A DNA stretch of 64,000 nucleotides from Basidiobolus meristosporus CBS 931.73 (taxonomy: Eukaryota; Basidiobolomycota; Basidiobolomycetes; Basidiobolales; Basidiobolaceae). Positions within the stretch are counted from its first letter, which is position 1, and the number at the start of each line of letters is the position of its first letter. The DNA lies in contig MCFE01000008.1 of assembly GCA_002104905.1 (NCBI GenBank), forward strand, positions 124,001-188,000, read 5' to 3'. Position numbers and translations under genes: made by a program. This document shows, one piece after another, positions 11,135 to 21,562 of this stretch. The notes under the pieces were generated by a model. The model ran no database searches. It was not told the DNA's origin and saw only the letters and a program-made list of their open reading frames with translations.

Positions 11135-11662
11135 TGTCATGATCACATGACATCCCTGGTCTCCAATTATCTAGCCAAATCAAGTCAGTGAAGAAATCCC
11201 AGTTCCTTCTAGAAAGTTCAACTACATTCTAGCAACTTCTTGAAAGCTCCAAGTCAATGTTGCACAACAGAACATTCTATGGAAGCTTCCCATTAGAGTC
11301 TATGTAGTCGCATGCCATGTATGGTAACTACATGTCACATGACATAGTCACATCATCAGCTGACCCCTGACATATCTCCATGTGATATTCCAGTCTGTTC
11401 TTTAGTATATGCTATCTTGGCACACTTACTGTGCCTCACCCCAGAACCCCACCAGTATTAGCCAATATCTCTTGGCATCCATATTGCCAAAAAGTATATT
11501 TAGTCCTATCCCCCCTTATGTATTCCTCAGTCTGATAAACACCGGTCTTGAATAAACAGCCTTGCCTTCAAAATCCACCTTGCCTTGTTGATCCACACCT
11601 AAGTCCTTTCCTGGTCCTGCCTTACCTAGCCCTACTCTCCTGCCTTGTGTCTATTCATAACA
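11135..11662 (+). repeat. Chromovirus LTR, right copy
   Basis: Matches the left LTR from TGTCATGATC to the terminal TAACA. It ends inside a copia reverse-transcriptase frame: read on the minus strand, the copia sequence runs up to SLYGVKQSPRA and then enters LTR sequence. Confidence 0.9.
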
Positions 11663-13620
11663 ATTCCTGGCTCTTGGTGATTGTTTGACACCATATAGTG
11701 ACTTTATGAGCTTGCAGGCCAAATGGGGGTTATCTTGGTCAACAAACCCATCAGGCTGGTCCATATACATGTCCTCATCAAGTTCTTCATTCAAAAATGC
11801 AGTTTTTACATCCATTTGATGAATAAGAAACTTATATTTGGCTGCAATAGCCAATATTAATCTGCTGGAATTAAACTTGGCTACCGGTGCAAAGGTCTCA
11901 GTATTGCCAAGTCCTTTTGTTTAAGGGTATCCTTTGGCCACAAGTCTTGCTTTGTATCTTTCATTTGTACCATCAGCTTTGTATTTTGTCTTGAAGACCT
12001 ATCTGCATCCAATTGATATTTGGTTGATTGGTAATTTGACCAAGTCCCAAGTTTGATTTTCCATCAGGGCCTGATATTCATCAGTCATTGCAGATCTCCA
12101 AAACCTTGTCTGAGGACTATTTAGGGCCTCTTTTACAGTCTGGGGCTCATCAATATGGACTGAATAGGCAAAGGCCAAGTTTATACCTTCATTGATATAG
12201 TAGTTTGGGCTATTTCTTGTCCAATTGGATCTCCAGGCATTTGATACTGGAATGATCACTTCTGAGAAATTCCTGGGCACTGATTCTGGCTGAACCACAG
12301 TTGTAGAGTCCTCTGAGGTGAAAAAATTTCCATTGTTTTGCTCTGAATCAATCCTGACAATTGGTCGACTTGAGATCAGATTTTTGTCATCATTTGATGT
12401 CATTTTTTGTGAAAATTTTGAATTGTTCTTCAAACAACACATCCCTGGACCTGATTAGCTTCTTTGCTTTGGTATTGTAGAGTCTGTATGCTTTACTTTC
12501 ATTGCAGTAGCCTAAGTATATGCATTTTACACTCTTTGGCTCAAACCTTGACTGATTCTCAGGCAGTTTCTTGGCATATACTGTACACCCAAATATTCTT
12601 AGATGTTCTGCACTTGGTCTGTATCCCTACCATGCTACAGATGGAGTAGAACCACAAAGTACTCTGTTATAACTCCTATTTTTAAGATATACAGCAGTGG
12701 CAACAGATCTTGCCCAAAAATCATATGATAATTTTTGATCATGGATCATAGATCTTGCTATATCAATTATTGATCTGTTAGCACATTCTGCAACTCCACT
12801 TTGCTGTGGGGAGTATGGTACAGTAGTCTCTTGCTTTATCCCATGAATCTTGCTGAAGTGGATGAAGAGTTTTGAGGTATATTTTCCATCATTGTCATAG
12901 CGTATTTTCTTGATTTTTTCACCAGTTTCTCTCTCCACCATAGTTTTGAGCTCCCTGAGCTTAGACAGATCTTCTTCCTTTCTCTCCATGAAGTAGACCC
13001 ATGTGTATCTTGTATAACCATCAATAAAAGTGATTTAATACTTCATCCTGCCTAAGGATAAATTTTGCATAGGTCCACACAGATCTGAGTGAATTAGATC
13101 TAATTTTTTCTTAGTTTTTATCAACCCAGAGCTCTTGAACAGTTGTCTGACTTGTTTCCCATATATGCAGGCTTTACAGTGCTCCAAATTAGCTGGGGGA
13201 TCAATTTGTACTCCAGAAATTAGCTGATCTCTGATCATTTTGCACAAATAATCAAAATTGATGTGCCCAAATCTCCTGTGCCAAAGCATTGGTGTTTCTT
13301 CATTTAAGTTACTTATATTGGCTTCCAAATATGATGGAATATAAGCTAACTTGCATAGGTTCTGATCTCTGATACCCAAAGTAATATGGGCACCATTTTG
13401 ATCAGTGATCTTGCATCCAGAATCATCAAAGCTGAAACTGAGTCCTTCTGCAGTGGCCTTGCTTACAGATTGTAGGTTTTTGGCTATTTCTGGTACATAG
13501 AGTACTTCTGTAAAGGTCAGTGTATGGCTTCCTTCACTGCTTCTTGGGTTTACTTGGATAGTTCCTTCTCCCACTGCATCAAGTGTTCTATTGTCACCCG
13601 TGAAAACCTTCTTAATTGGA
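11663..13620 (-). pseudogene. Ty1/copia Pol: protease end, integrase, N-terminal RT (truncated)
   Basis: Read leftwards, the frame shows the pre-integrase segment (LWHRRFGHINFDYL then CKACIYGKQVRQ, the HHCC finger, about 13280-13140). The integrase core follows (LDLIHSDLCGPM near 13080; RYDNDGKYTS near 12900; PYSPQQSGVAECANR near 12800). The N-terminal RT follows (DEYQALMENQTWDLV near 12060; FLIHQMDVKTAFLNEELDED near 11800). Stops or frame changes occur near 13035, 12630 and 12440-12000. The RT is cut at SLYGVKQSPRA by the chromovirus LTR, so the catalytic YVDD half is absent here. Confidence 0.85.
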
Positions 13621-13688
13621 ATATCTTGATATTGGGTAAAAAGTTCTTTTTGGTGTGTAAAGTGTTGAGATGCTCAAGAGTCAATGTA

Positions 13689-14521
13689 CTACATCTGAGA
13701 GTCCTTGTTTGTGGTCATATTTAGTGCAGATATGAATAGTCTATCTTCAGTTGTTGCAGCATTTCCATATTCAGGCTTCTTTTGCTGATTATCTTTCTTT
13801 TTGAGACACTGGTCTGATGTGTGTCCTTTCCTTTTGCAGTAGTTACAAAACAGGTTGCTGTAGCCTTTGTAGGGTCTTGGGTACCTCCTTTGTTGGTTAT
13901 CATTGCTTATTAAAGCATTTTCTTCTTCCTTCTGATTGGTGCTTAATTTTCTTAATTCTTCATCCAGGAGCCTTCCATATACATAATTTAAGGTCAAATC
14001 TTCAGTTCTGGACTCTAGGGCTGATACAAGGCCTTGAGACTTGTCTGTCAGGCTATTCAGGATGGTAACTATCACATTCTCATCAGTGATTGGTACACCC
14101 ACAGATTCCATCTCATCTACCAGCAGGGTAATTCTGTTAATTAGATTTTCATTTCTTCTCCTGGCAGCATCTTTGTAGTAAAGAATATTTGTCTCAGATA
14201 CATTTTCTTAGCAGCTGAACATGACTGGTAGGTGTCTTTTAATGCCTTCCAGGCATTCTTTGCCACTTTTGCTCTTGAGCATGGAATTAGCAATTTGTCT
14301 TTAACATTAAGGCAAATGCAGTTAAAGTCACTTTGTTCTTTCTTCTGGTACTTTAAGACTTCCTCTCCCATGTTTTTAGGAGGGCATTCTTCTCCCATGA
14401 CAATATCCCAAAGGCCTCTTTCTTGCAGCAGCATCTTCATCTTCACCTTCCACACTTGTTAGTTAGATCCACCCAGCTTTTCAGCAGAGGGAAAAGTTCC
14501 AGTAATAGCAGTTGTAGACAT
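13689..14521 (-). pseudogene. Ty1/copia Gag with CCHC zinc knuckle
   Basis: The likely start is ATG at 14521 (MSTTAITGTFPSAEKLGGSN). It is interrupted at 14459-14461 by TAA where copia Gag proteins usually have a Tyr codon, and the frame then continues QVWKVKMKMLLQERGLWDI. The downstream part has the Gag-polyprotein helices (UBN2-like) and ends with CNYCKRKGHTSDQCLKKK (about 13860-13800), a CCHC knuckle. A frame change near 14111-14140 breaks it again. Confidence 0.8.
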
Positions 14522-14770
14522 TTCAGAGAGTGACAGCTTGAGGCTCATAACTTGTTGTAGGAATCTTGGCAATATTGGAAGTGATTGGGAGAACAAGTGG
14601 ATTATGTGGTTTTCACTTAATGATTTATTGAATGTAAAAGTAGTATTTATACTTTTACCTGGTCTTGGCATTATAAACATGTAGAATAGGCTAAGGAAGA
14701 TCCCAAGAACATATGTGCAAAGTTTGGGGCTGTTTGGACAACTTTGAAAATTTTCATGTTCTGGGTGACC

Positions 14771-15030
14771 AGTATTTTGGTGAAAATATTCTACATAAAT
14801 CCTGACTAGGAATTTGGTCAGCATTCTCTAGAATTTAAGGGTAATGATTCAAGTGACTAAGCTAGGTGAATATTTAGGCAGAATTTCAAATTTTTACAAC
14901 AGTATTTTGGTAAAAATATTCTAAGTAAATCCTGACAAGGAACTTGGTCAGTATTCTCTGGGATATGAAGGTAAAGATCTAGGTGACTAAGTTAGGTGAA
15001 TATTTAGGTGGAAATACAAATTTTTACAAC
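14771..15030. repeat. 130-bp tandem repeat, two units
   Basis: Units 14771-14900 and 14901-15030 both begin AGTATTTTGG and end TTTTTACAAC. They differ at scattered bases. The repeat lies upstream of the copia Gag start on the minus strand and just before the plus-strand gypsy fragment, so it may be duplicated copia LTR or leader sequence. No clear LTR boundaries were found. Confidence 0.8.
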
Positions 15031-17270
15031 ATGGTGCACATTGAAAAGGTCTTGAAGAAGCTAAGAGAGAACAAACTATATGGCAAGCTAGCAAAGTGTG
15101 AATTCTTCAAGGAACATGTTGAATATCTGGGACACATAGTGACTAGCACAGGAGTGACCTTAGACCCTAAGAAGGTAGAAGTTATCAAGAATCTGAAGCA
15201 GCCCCATAGCATATCAGAACTCAGTTCATTCCTTGGAATGGTTTCCTATTATTGGAGATTTGTCTAGTCCTTTGCAAGTATTGTAGCCCCTTTAACGGAT
15301 ATCCTCAAGAAAGACAATACATATAAGTGGGACATAGCTTGTGAGACTGCCTTCCAGATGCTCAAGAATGAACTTGCTAAGCTGCCAAGCTTAGGAATAC
15401 CTGACATCTGAATAGAGTTTAGTCTGTGCACAGATGCTTCAGACTATGCAATTAGTGGAGTACTGAGCCAAGAACATTAGGGAAAGAACTACCCAGTTGC
15501 TTTTGAGTCCAAGAAACTGAACTCAGCAGTGAAGACTGATCTTGCCTCACTTAAGTATATATTTACTCAGAAGGTACTATACAGAATAATGACATGATGG
15601 AGTGAATATATTCAGCAATTTGACATGGAGATTGTCTACTGCCCTGGGAAAAACAACACAGTTGCTGAAGCCTTATCAAGACTAGAGCTAGTGGCACAAC
15701 TCAGCTTGGTGCATGAATCAGATTGGCCTAGCCTATTACCCATGTACTTGGAGGACCAAGCTATTCCTAATGAGGTGGATGAAGAGATCAAAAAGATAAT
15801 CCAGGATGAAGCCAGCAAATTTGTAGTACAGGATGAAACACTCTACCAAATTGTTGATGGAAGCCCTATTGCCTATTACCCTTGTGTTGCTTGCCTGGAT
15901 TTAATACATAAGCTACACAATGTACATGGACATCTTGGAATTAAAGGAACCTATAACCTTATGAAAGCCAGAACATGGTGGCCCAGAATGAAACAAGACA
16001 TTGAGAAGCTAGTGAAAACATGCCCAAATTGCCAAATCAACCAAGGCCAACCACAAAGAATTGCTGAACTCTTTCCCTTGGAGCCAGTAAGACCATTTGA
16101 AAGATGGGGAATTGATTCAAAATTTTCACAAAACATGACATCAGATGAAAACAAAAATCTGATCACAAGTCCACTAATTGTCAGGATTGAATCAGAGCAA
16201 AACAATGAAAATATTTTTGCTCCAGAGGACTCTACAACCATGGTTCAGCCTGAATCAGTGCCCAGGAATATCCCAGAAGTGATTGTTTCAGTGTCAAATG
16301 CCAGGAGATCCAACCGGACAAGAAATAGCCCAAATTACTATATCAATGAGGGTACAGACTTGGCCTTTGCATATTCAGTCCATATTGATGAGCCCCAGAC
16401 TGTAAAGAGGCCCTAAATAGTCCTCAGACAAAGTTCTGGAGATCTGCAATGACTGATGAATATCAGGCCCTGATGGAAAATCAAACTTGGGACTTGGTCA
16501 AATTACCAATCAACCAAAAACCAATTGGATGCATATGGGTCTTCAAGACAAAATACAAGGCTGATGGTACAGTTGAAAGATATCAAAGCAAAACTTGTGG
16601 CCAAAGGATACTCTCCAAACAAAAGGACTTGACAATACTGAGACCTTTGCACTGGTAGCCAAGTTTAATTCCATCAGATCAATATTGGCTATTGCAGCCA
16701 AATATAAGTTTTTTATTCATCATATGGATGTGAAAACTGCATTTTGGAATGGAGAACTTGATGAGGACATGTATATGAACCAGCCTAATGGGCATTGCTG
16801 ACCAAGATAACCCTCATCTGGTCTGCTAGCTCAAAAAGTCACTATATGGTCTCAAACAATCATCAAGTGCCTGGAGCTGCAAGATAGATTCTTATTTGGA
16901 ATCTTTGAGTTTCAAAATGGAGTAATGCTGACTATAGTATATATTATAAGCCAGATAGAGTCAAATCCAGTTCTATTAGCTCTATACATGTGGATGATCT
17001 TATTATAGCCACCAATAACCTAGAAACATTGGAAGAGACTAAATCCAGCCTATCTAAGGAGTTCAAGATGTTCAATCTAGGAGAACTCAGTTACTACCTA
17101 GGGATTAAGCTCTCCATAGACACAAGTACCCAGACTATCACCCTAAGTCAATCCAAGTATATTCAAGATATACTAAAGAAGTACCAAATGGAAGACTGTA
17201 AACAGGCAGCTACCCCAATGGAGACAGACCTTAACTTGGTCAAAACTCAACCAGATCAGTATGTGTAAAT
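15031..17270 (+). mobile_element. Chimeric gypsy-copia retroelement relic
   Basis: Bases 15031-16120 encode gypsy Pol: the RT end (GKLAKCEFFKEHVEYLGHIV), RNase H (LCTDASDYAISGVLSQE) and the integrase finger (HKLHNVHGHLGIKGTYNLMK then TCPNCQINQGQ). At about 16115 the frame passes from FERWGID straight into SKFSQNMTSDENKN. That is the copia region also present on the minus strand near 12410. Copia RT follows to 17270, including KFFIHHMDVKTAFWNGELDED and VDDLIIATNNLE. The gypsy lineage here differs in sequence from the chromovirus at 5738-11662. Multiple stops (15266, 15410, 15478, about 15597, 16416) make it inactive. Confidence 0.85.
15625..16416 (+). pseudogene. In-frame gypsy integrase / copia fusion ORF
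   Basis: This is a 263-residue open frame. Residues 1 to about 163 are gypsy RNase H end plus integrase zinc finger (EIVYCPGKNNTVAEALSRLE; CPNCQINQGQPQ). Residues from about 164 are copia integrase-RT linker (PEVIVSVSNARRSNRTRNSP). The copia part is closely similar to 12410-12120 on the other strand. Both partners are partial, and the fusion lacks an integrase core and an RT active site, so an enzyme activity is unlikely. Confidence 0.8.
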
Positions 17271-17628
17271 GCAACTCAGCCTGCTCTAGTAGACTTGTGT
17301 CTAATTGAGCAGTATGGCAAGTTCTGGTAGTTTTGCTCTCAGCTGTGTATGTTGACTTGGTGTGTGGTGCTCTTGTGAAGGAGGTTGGTGTAGATTGGAT
17401 TGGCATGTACCAGCCTGCTGGAGGTGCAATGCTTTGTAAAGACTCTAATGAAGCATGCTGGCACAATCTTGATGCAGTTGCCCACAGTCTGCATTCCTCC
17501 TCTTGAAGCTCACCTTCTGATTCTTCAAGGTATTCACTTACCCTTTGTTGGATACTCTGAAACTGTTGCCTTGATAAGCCCTGTGAATACTGCTCTTGGA
17601 AGCCACTCAGCTCTACAATATATTCCAC
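17173..17628 (-). CDS. Unrecognised ORF at right edge of transposon nest
   Basis: A 151-residue minus-strand ORF partly opposite the end of the copia relic. The N-terminal half is rich in Gln, Glu and Ser (QEQYSQGLSRQQFQ). I see no conserved motif. It may be part of another transposon Gag or a chance frame, and the overlap with copia sequence argues against a real gene. Confidence 0.15.
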   Translation of the reverse strand: MEYIVELSGFQEQYSQGLSRQQFQSIQQRVSEYLEESEGELQEEECRLWATASRLCQHASLESLQSIAPPAGWYMPIQSTPTSFTRAPHTKSTYTAESKTTRTCHTAQLDTSLLEQAELHLHILIWLSFDQVKVCLHWGSCLFTVFHLVLL

Positions 17629-18549
17629 AGCACACTAATCATTTGAGGTAAAAACTTGTTCAAAATCTCCCTGCCCAAATTTGGGGCACAAACAGACACA
17701 TCTAGCCCATACTGCACAAATTGCATGTGGAATTGTTTGCAAGCAGCCTCCTCATCAAATTGCTTCCACAAACTCCGTCAATCTGTATCAGCCTATTACA
17801 ACTACTCCGCACTTGACATCGTCATTACTAAAATAATCCAGAAGTGGAAACTCCGCGTGGCTTAGAAGCCTCTGTATTTGTGGGTATTCTAAGGGAGCGC
17901 GTGGATTAGTTGGAAATGCATAGAGGCAACTGCATCCGCAGCGGAGGTTAACCTAGCCGTTCCATCCAACTCCCCGCAAACACCGCAACAAAGAACACTC
18001 CGCTCAAGATTACTCCTTCAACTGGACCTGTTGAGTTGACATCAGCCGTCGTTCAGTTATGTAGCAATTGGCTATCTGAGTCAGCCTGAGGAACGCAGGC
18101 TTATTTAACGATTAATGGTGTGGGTCATTCTTGCTCTAATTACATACTTCTATATTGTTTGATCACTTAAATGAACCGCATCGTAAATTCCCAGCCCAAT
18201 CCAACCACACCTTTACGTTCACTTAAAACGGCAGCTTTTCGAGAACTTTCCTCATATTCTGAGCCTCTTCCGACCCTCCACCCAACGGTCGAAGCTCACT
18301 TTACGACCTAGATGGTACACAAATCTTGCGATATTGCTGGGCAAATAGATCAAAAGGAAACCATGCGGAAGTGGCGGGTTGGGATGGTGGAATCATGATA
18401 AATATGGCATTAAGCGAATAAGGCCATCATCATTGATGAAGGCAAAATTATTCGAGTTGTGTTGATGGAGTGGGAAAATCAATGGAGTGACCAATTTAAG
18501 GTGACTAATCGCCAAGTTGCTTTTACACATTGTCCGTTACGAGAATAGT
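17629..18549. other. Boundary spacer, transposon nest to gene-dense DNA
   Basis: No gene recognised. Base composition becomes less AT-rich and the repeats stop. The last few hundred bases must hold the promoter of the oligopeptidase gene. No TATA box stands out. Confidence 0.5.
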
Positions 18550-21290
18550 ATGAACGTCCCAAGAGCTCACCTGGATCGTTTGCGTCCCTTCACACTGAAA
18601 TTCGACTCCAAGCAGCTGGCAAGTAGAGTTAGCGGAATCGTGCATTCGTTGACGTCAGTCGCCGAGACAGTGGGAAAGTTGAAGCCGGAGCTGAAGCCCA
18701 CACCTGAAGAAACCCTCCTTCGCCTACAAAATGCGGAGGGACGTGCCGCGTTAAACCAGTCCGCCTGTATATTACCCGCCATGGTATGTGCATTGAGCCG
18801 GGAAATATGTCCAGGTGATTACGTAACTGAACCCTTTCCTCCACTTTCACTCCCCCTAGGTCCACCAAGATCAGTCCGTTCGCAACGAGGCTACACTTGC
18901 CAAGCGTCAGATAAAGGATACCTGGGATGCCATATACACTCGAGAGGACCTTTACCAAGTGTTGAAGTCACTTCCCAACCATCACCAAAAGAGATTCGAG
19001 GAGGACCCGCTTCTAAAGCGACTACACTCCCGCGTGATCCGTCTTTTTGAACGCAACGGCCTTGGACTCTCTGCAGAAAAGCGTGACCAGTATCGAGAAC
19101 TCAAGGTGGAGATTACTAAGCTGGAGAACGAGTTTCAACAGAATATCAATGAGGACACCACCTTCGTACTCTTTACTAGAGAGGATTTGCGTGGTTGCTC
19201 CGAAACATTCATCGACAGTCTTCCGCGAAAGGCCGCTACTCCCCAGCAGGGGCCAAATGCGAAATCGGAGGAGCTGTTGTATGCAGTGTCGTTGAAACCA
19301 GCGGATGTTCTGACGGTCATGCAGTCGGCGATTCTCTCGTCCACCAGAAAACGATTGTTAACCGCCTCGCACAGCCAATGCCAGAAAGCCAACTTGCCTA
19401 TTCTGGCCAAGCTCATTCACACACGACACCGCGCGGCTCAACTGCTTGGCTTTCCCTCGCACGCCGCCTTTCAGTTGGACGTGAACATGGCCAAATCCCC
19501 GGAAAATGTGGACGTTTTTCTTCGAAAGGTGTTGGAGAAAGTCCAACCGATCCTGCATGAGAATGTGGACAAGCTCCTGCAGCTGAAGAAAGCCGAATGG
19601 GCCGCCCACGAAGGTGAATGGGGCCCATTTCGACGGACAGCTCAATCTGTGGGACATCGGATATTACGAGCGCATCCTGCGTAAAGAGGAGTACTCCGTG
19701 GACGACGATAAGGTGAAGGAGTATTTCCCACTGGACTCGGTGTTGAACAAAATGCTCGACATGTAAGCACCACCCAGGATGTGGTTTGTGAGTGATCGAT
19801 TAACCGGCGTTGATTAACCGGCGTTGAATAGATATCAAGAGATCTTCCACCTGAAGTTTGTTCCGGTCTCCGAGCCCCACGTCACATGGTCATCCGACGT
19901 ATTGTGCTATGCTGTGTACGACAATGGGAACGTCTCCAAAAACCAGCTGCTGGGATTGTAAGTGGTACTTCCGGGCATATTCACCTGCATCCACTGACTC
20001 GATTCGTAGCTTTTACCTTGACCTTCTTCCGCGTGATGGCAAATGTACGTGCCACAAATTGCTGTTAACTGGGGCAGATTTGCTGATTTGACGACTTGTG
20101 TAGATTCCCACCAATGCGTAGCTCCGCTGGCGCCTTCCTGCACTTTGTCCGATGATGAGGAGGAGAAGCAGGTTCTTCCGGTAGTCGTGAACATTGGCAA
20201 CCTTACCAAGCCAACCCCCTCATCTCCATCACTCCTCAAGCACAGTCAAGGTAACACTCCATTATGTAATCCGAAGCGGTTTGCGTCATTGATGCTGATT
20301 TGGTTCAATCTAGTACAGACATGCTTCCATGAGTTAGGTGGGTATTTTTCTGTCGGGCCAACCACAGCTGCTGTGAAGGCTAATCATCGTTTTCTGTAAG
20401 GCCATGCCATCCACGCCGTCGTCACCAAATCCCCCTACCTGCTCTTCTCTTGGTCATGGTCCGTCAACCCATATCCCGCTGGAGTTGAGATGGATTTTCT
20501 CGAGACACCTTCACAAATGGTAAGCAAGCAGCGGCACTGTGTATGAGCAAAGATTCTTATCATCCTCTCCTTCCCACTGTCGCCTGTTGACTAGCTCGAG
20601 GTAAGCTCAACCCTATCTTTGGATCAGCACGGTGCAGCTAATGACTATTGTATATCCAACAGAACTGGATTTGGGACTCTGCCGTCCTGAAGAGACTGTC
20701 CAGCCATTTCCAAACGCAGGAGCCGCTTCCCGACGACATGATTGCCGGAATCATCCGATCACGCAATGTGAATGGAGGATACAAATACAGCCGACAGATC
20801 TTCATGTCGCTCTATGACATGGCCATTCATGGTGACTCGAAGCTTGATTTGGAGAAAGGAGACATAGCCGCTATTGAGACCAAAATCACTCAGCTGTGGG
20901 ACAAAATGCAGAGGGAATGCACCGGGATGGAGATGATTCCTGGTACGCTGCCAGCTACCTCATGGTACCATCCGGCCATGGGATACGACGCGGGTAAGTA
21001 AAGCGACGTTTCGGATGTGGCCACGATATGACACTAACCCCTGGTGGACGCTAGGCTATTACTCGTACCTTTGGGCCGAAGTCTACTCTCACGATCTCTT
21101 CACTCGATTCCAACAATCCCCGGGTGGCCGCGGCTGCTTCGACTCCCAAATCGGCTCCGAATACTTGAAGAAGATCCTCGAGCCAGGAGCCACCGTTGAC
21201 GCCATCGATATGCTCCGAGATTTCCTTGGCCGTGAGCCAAATGAGGAAGCATTCCTGCGCGCTTTGTTGCCCAAGAGCACCCAGCCCTAA
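18550..21290 (+). CDS. PRD1: Saccharolysin/thimet-type oligopeptidase (M3), with one frameshift
   Basis: A zinc metallopeptidase of family M3 that cleaves short peptides in the cytosol or intermembrane space. Ten exons: 18550-18783, 18860-19762, 19832-19957, 20010-20044, 20104-20250, 20314-20337, 20401-20519, 20595-20600, 20663-20993, 21055-21290. The active site HELGH (FHELGHAIHA) is split by an intron at 20338-20400. The third zinc ligand lies in EMDFLETPSQMLENW, where the LE pair is encoded by a six-base exon. C-terminal YNV-type substrate-loop features include PATSWYHPAMGYDAGYYSYLW. The exons sum to 2161 bases, one more than a multiple of three. The frame breaks at GGGG (19620-19623), between KKAEWAAHEGEW and AHFDGQLNLWDIGYYE. 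Without that base it would be 719 residues, normal for the family. Confidence 0.9.
20595..20600 (+). other. Six-base microexon (CTCGAG)
   Basis: CTCGAG is flanked by TAG on the left and GTAAGC on the right. Including it joins ATG (20517-20519) to AACTGG (20663) as M-L-E-N-W, the invariant M3 motif. Without it the conserved Glu and Leu are lost. The flanking introns are 75 and 62 bp. Confidence 0.85.
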
Positions 21291-21562
21291 ATATCCAGGA
21301 CGAATGAGCAATAAACTTAATTATCTATGTGTGTGTTGCAGAATCCGCGTGTTGCAGAATCCGTGTGTTGCACTGGATGAAGAGCCGTGAACTATTTTGG
21401 TATATGAAGGACTGATCCGAGTCGGGTCAGGGCTCAGCGAAACTGCCACCTCTACATTTAGTTTAATTACGGTCACTCAGTGAATATTGGAATCAACTGT
21501 GATAGCATGAATAATTTATATTCAATGGCATTTCTGAACCAAAGCTTCCTTAACCTCGAAGT

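Larger units (their letters stand above)
5738..11662 (+). mobile_element. Ty3/gypsy chromovirus (Tf1/sushi-like), near full-length but dead
   Basis: The layout is LTR, Gag with CCHC knuckle, protease, reverse transcriptase, RNase H, integrase, chromodomain, LTR: about 5.9 kb in chromovirus order. All domains are recognisable but every ORF is interrupted. The right LTR is joined directly to a minus-strand copia reverse transcriptase (junction at 11662/11663), so the chromovirus inserted into a copia element. The missing half of that copia gene is not found on the left, so no target-site duplication can be confirmed. Confidence 0.9.

Noticed and set aside
11663-11667. Target-site duplication of the chromovirus
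   Set aside because: The right flank is ATTCC but the bases before the left LTR belong to the truncated sister copy, so no duplication can be shown.
19600-19640. Programmed ribosomal frameshift in PRD1
   Set aside because: No slippery heptamer or stem-loop typical of fungal +1 or -1 sites, and the family has no known frameshifting; an extra base is simpler.
19600-19660. Short intron to rescue the PRD1 frame
   Set aside because: The only GT...AG pair is about 27 bp, removes conserved residues and still leaves the wrong phase.
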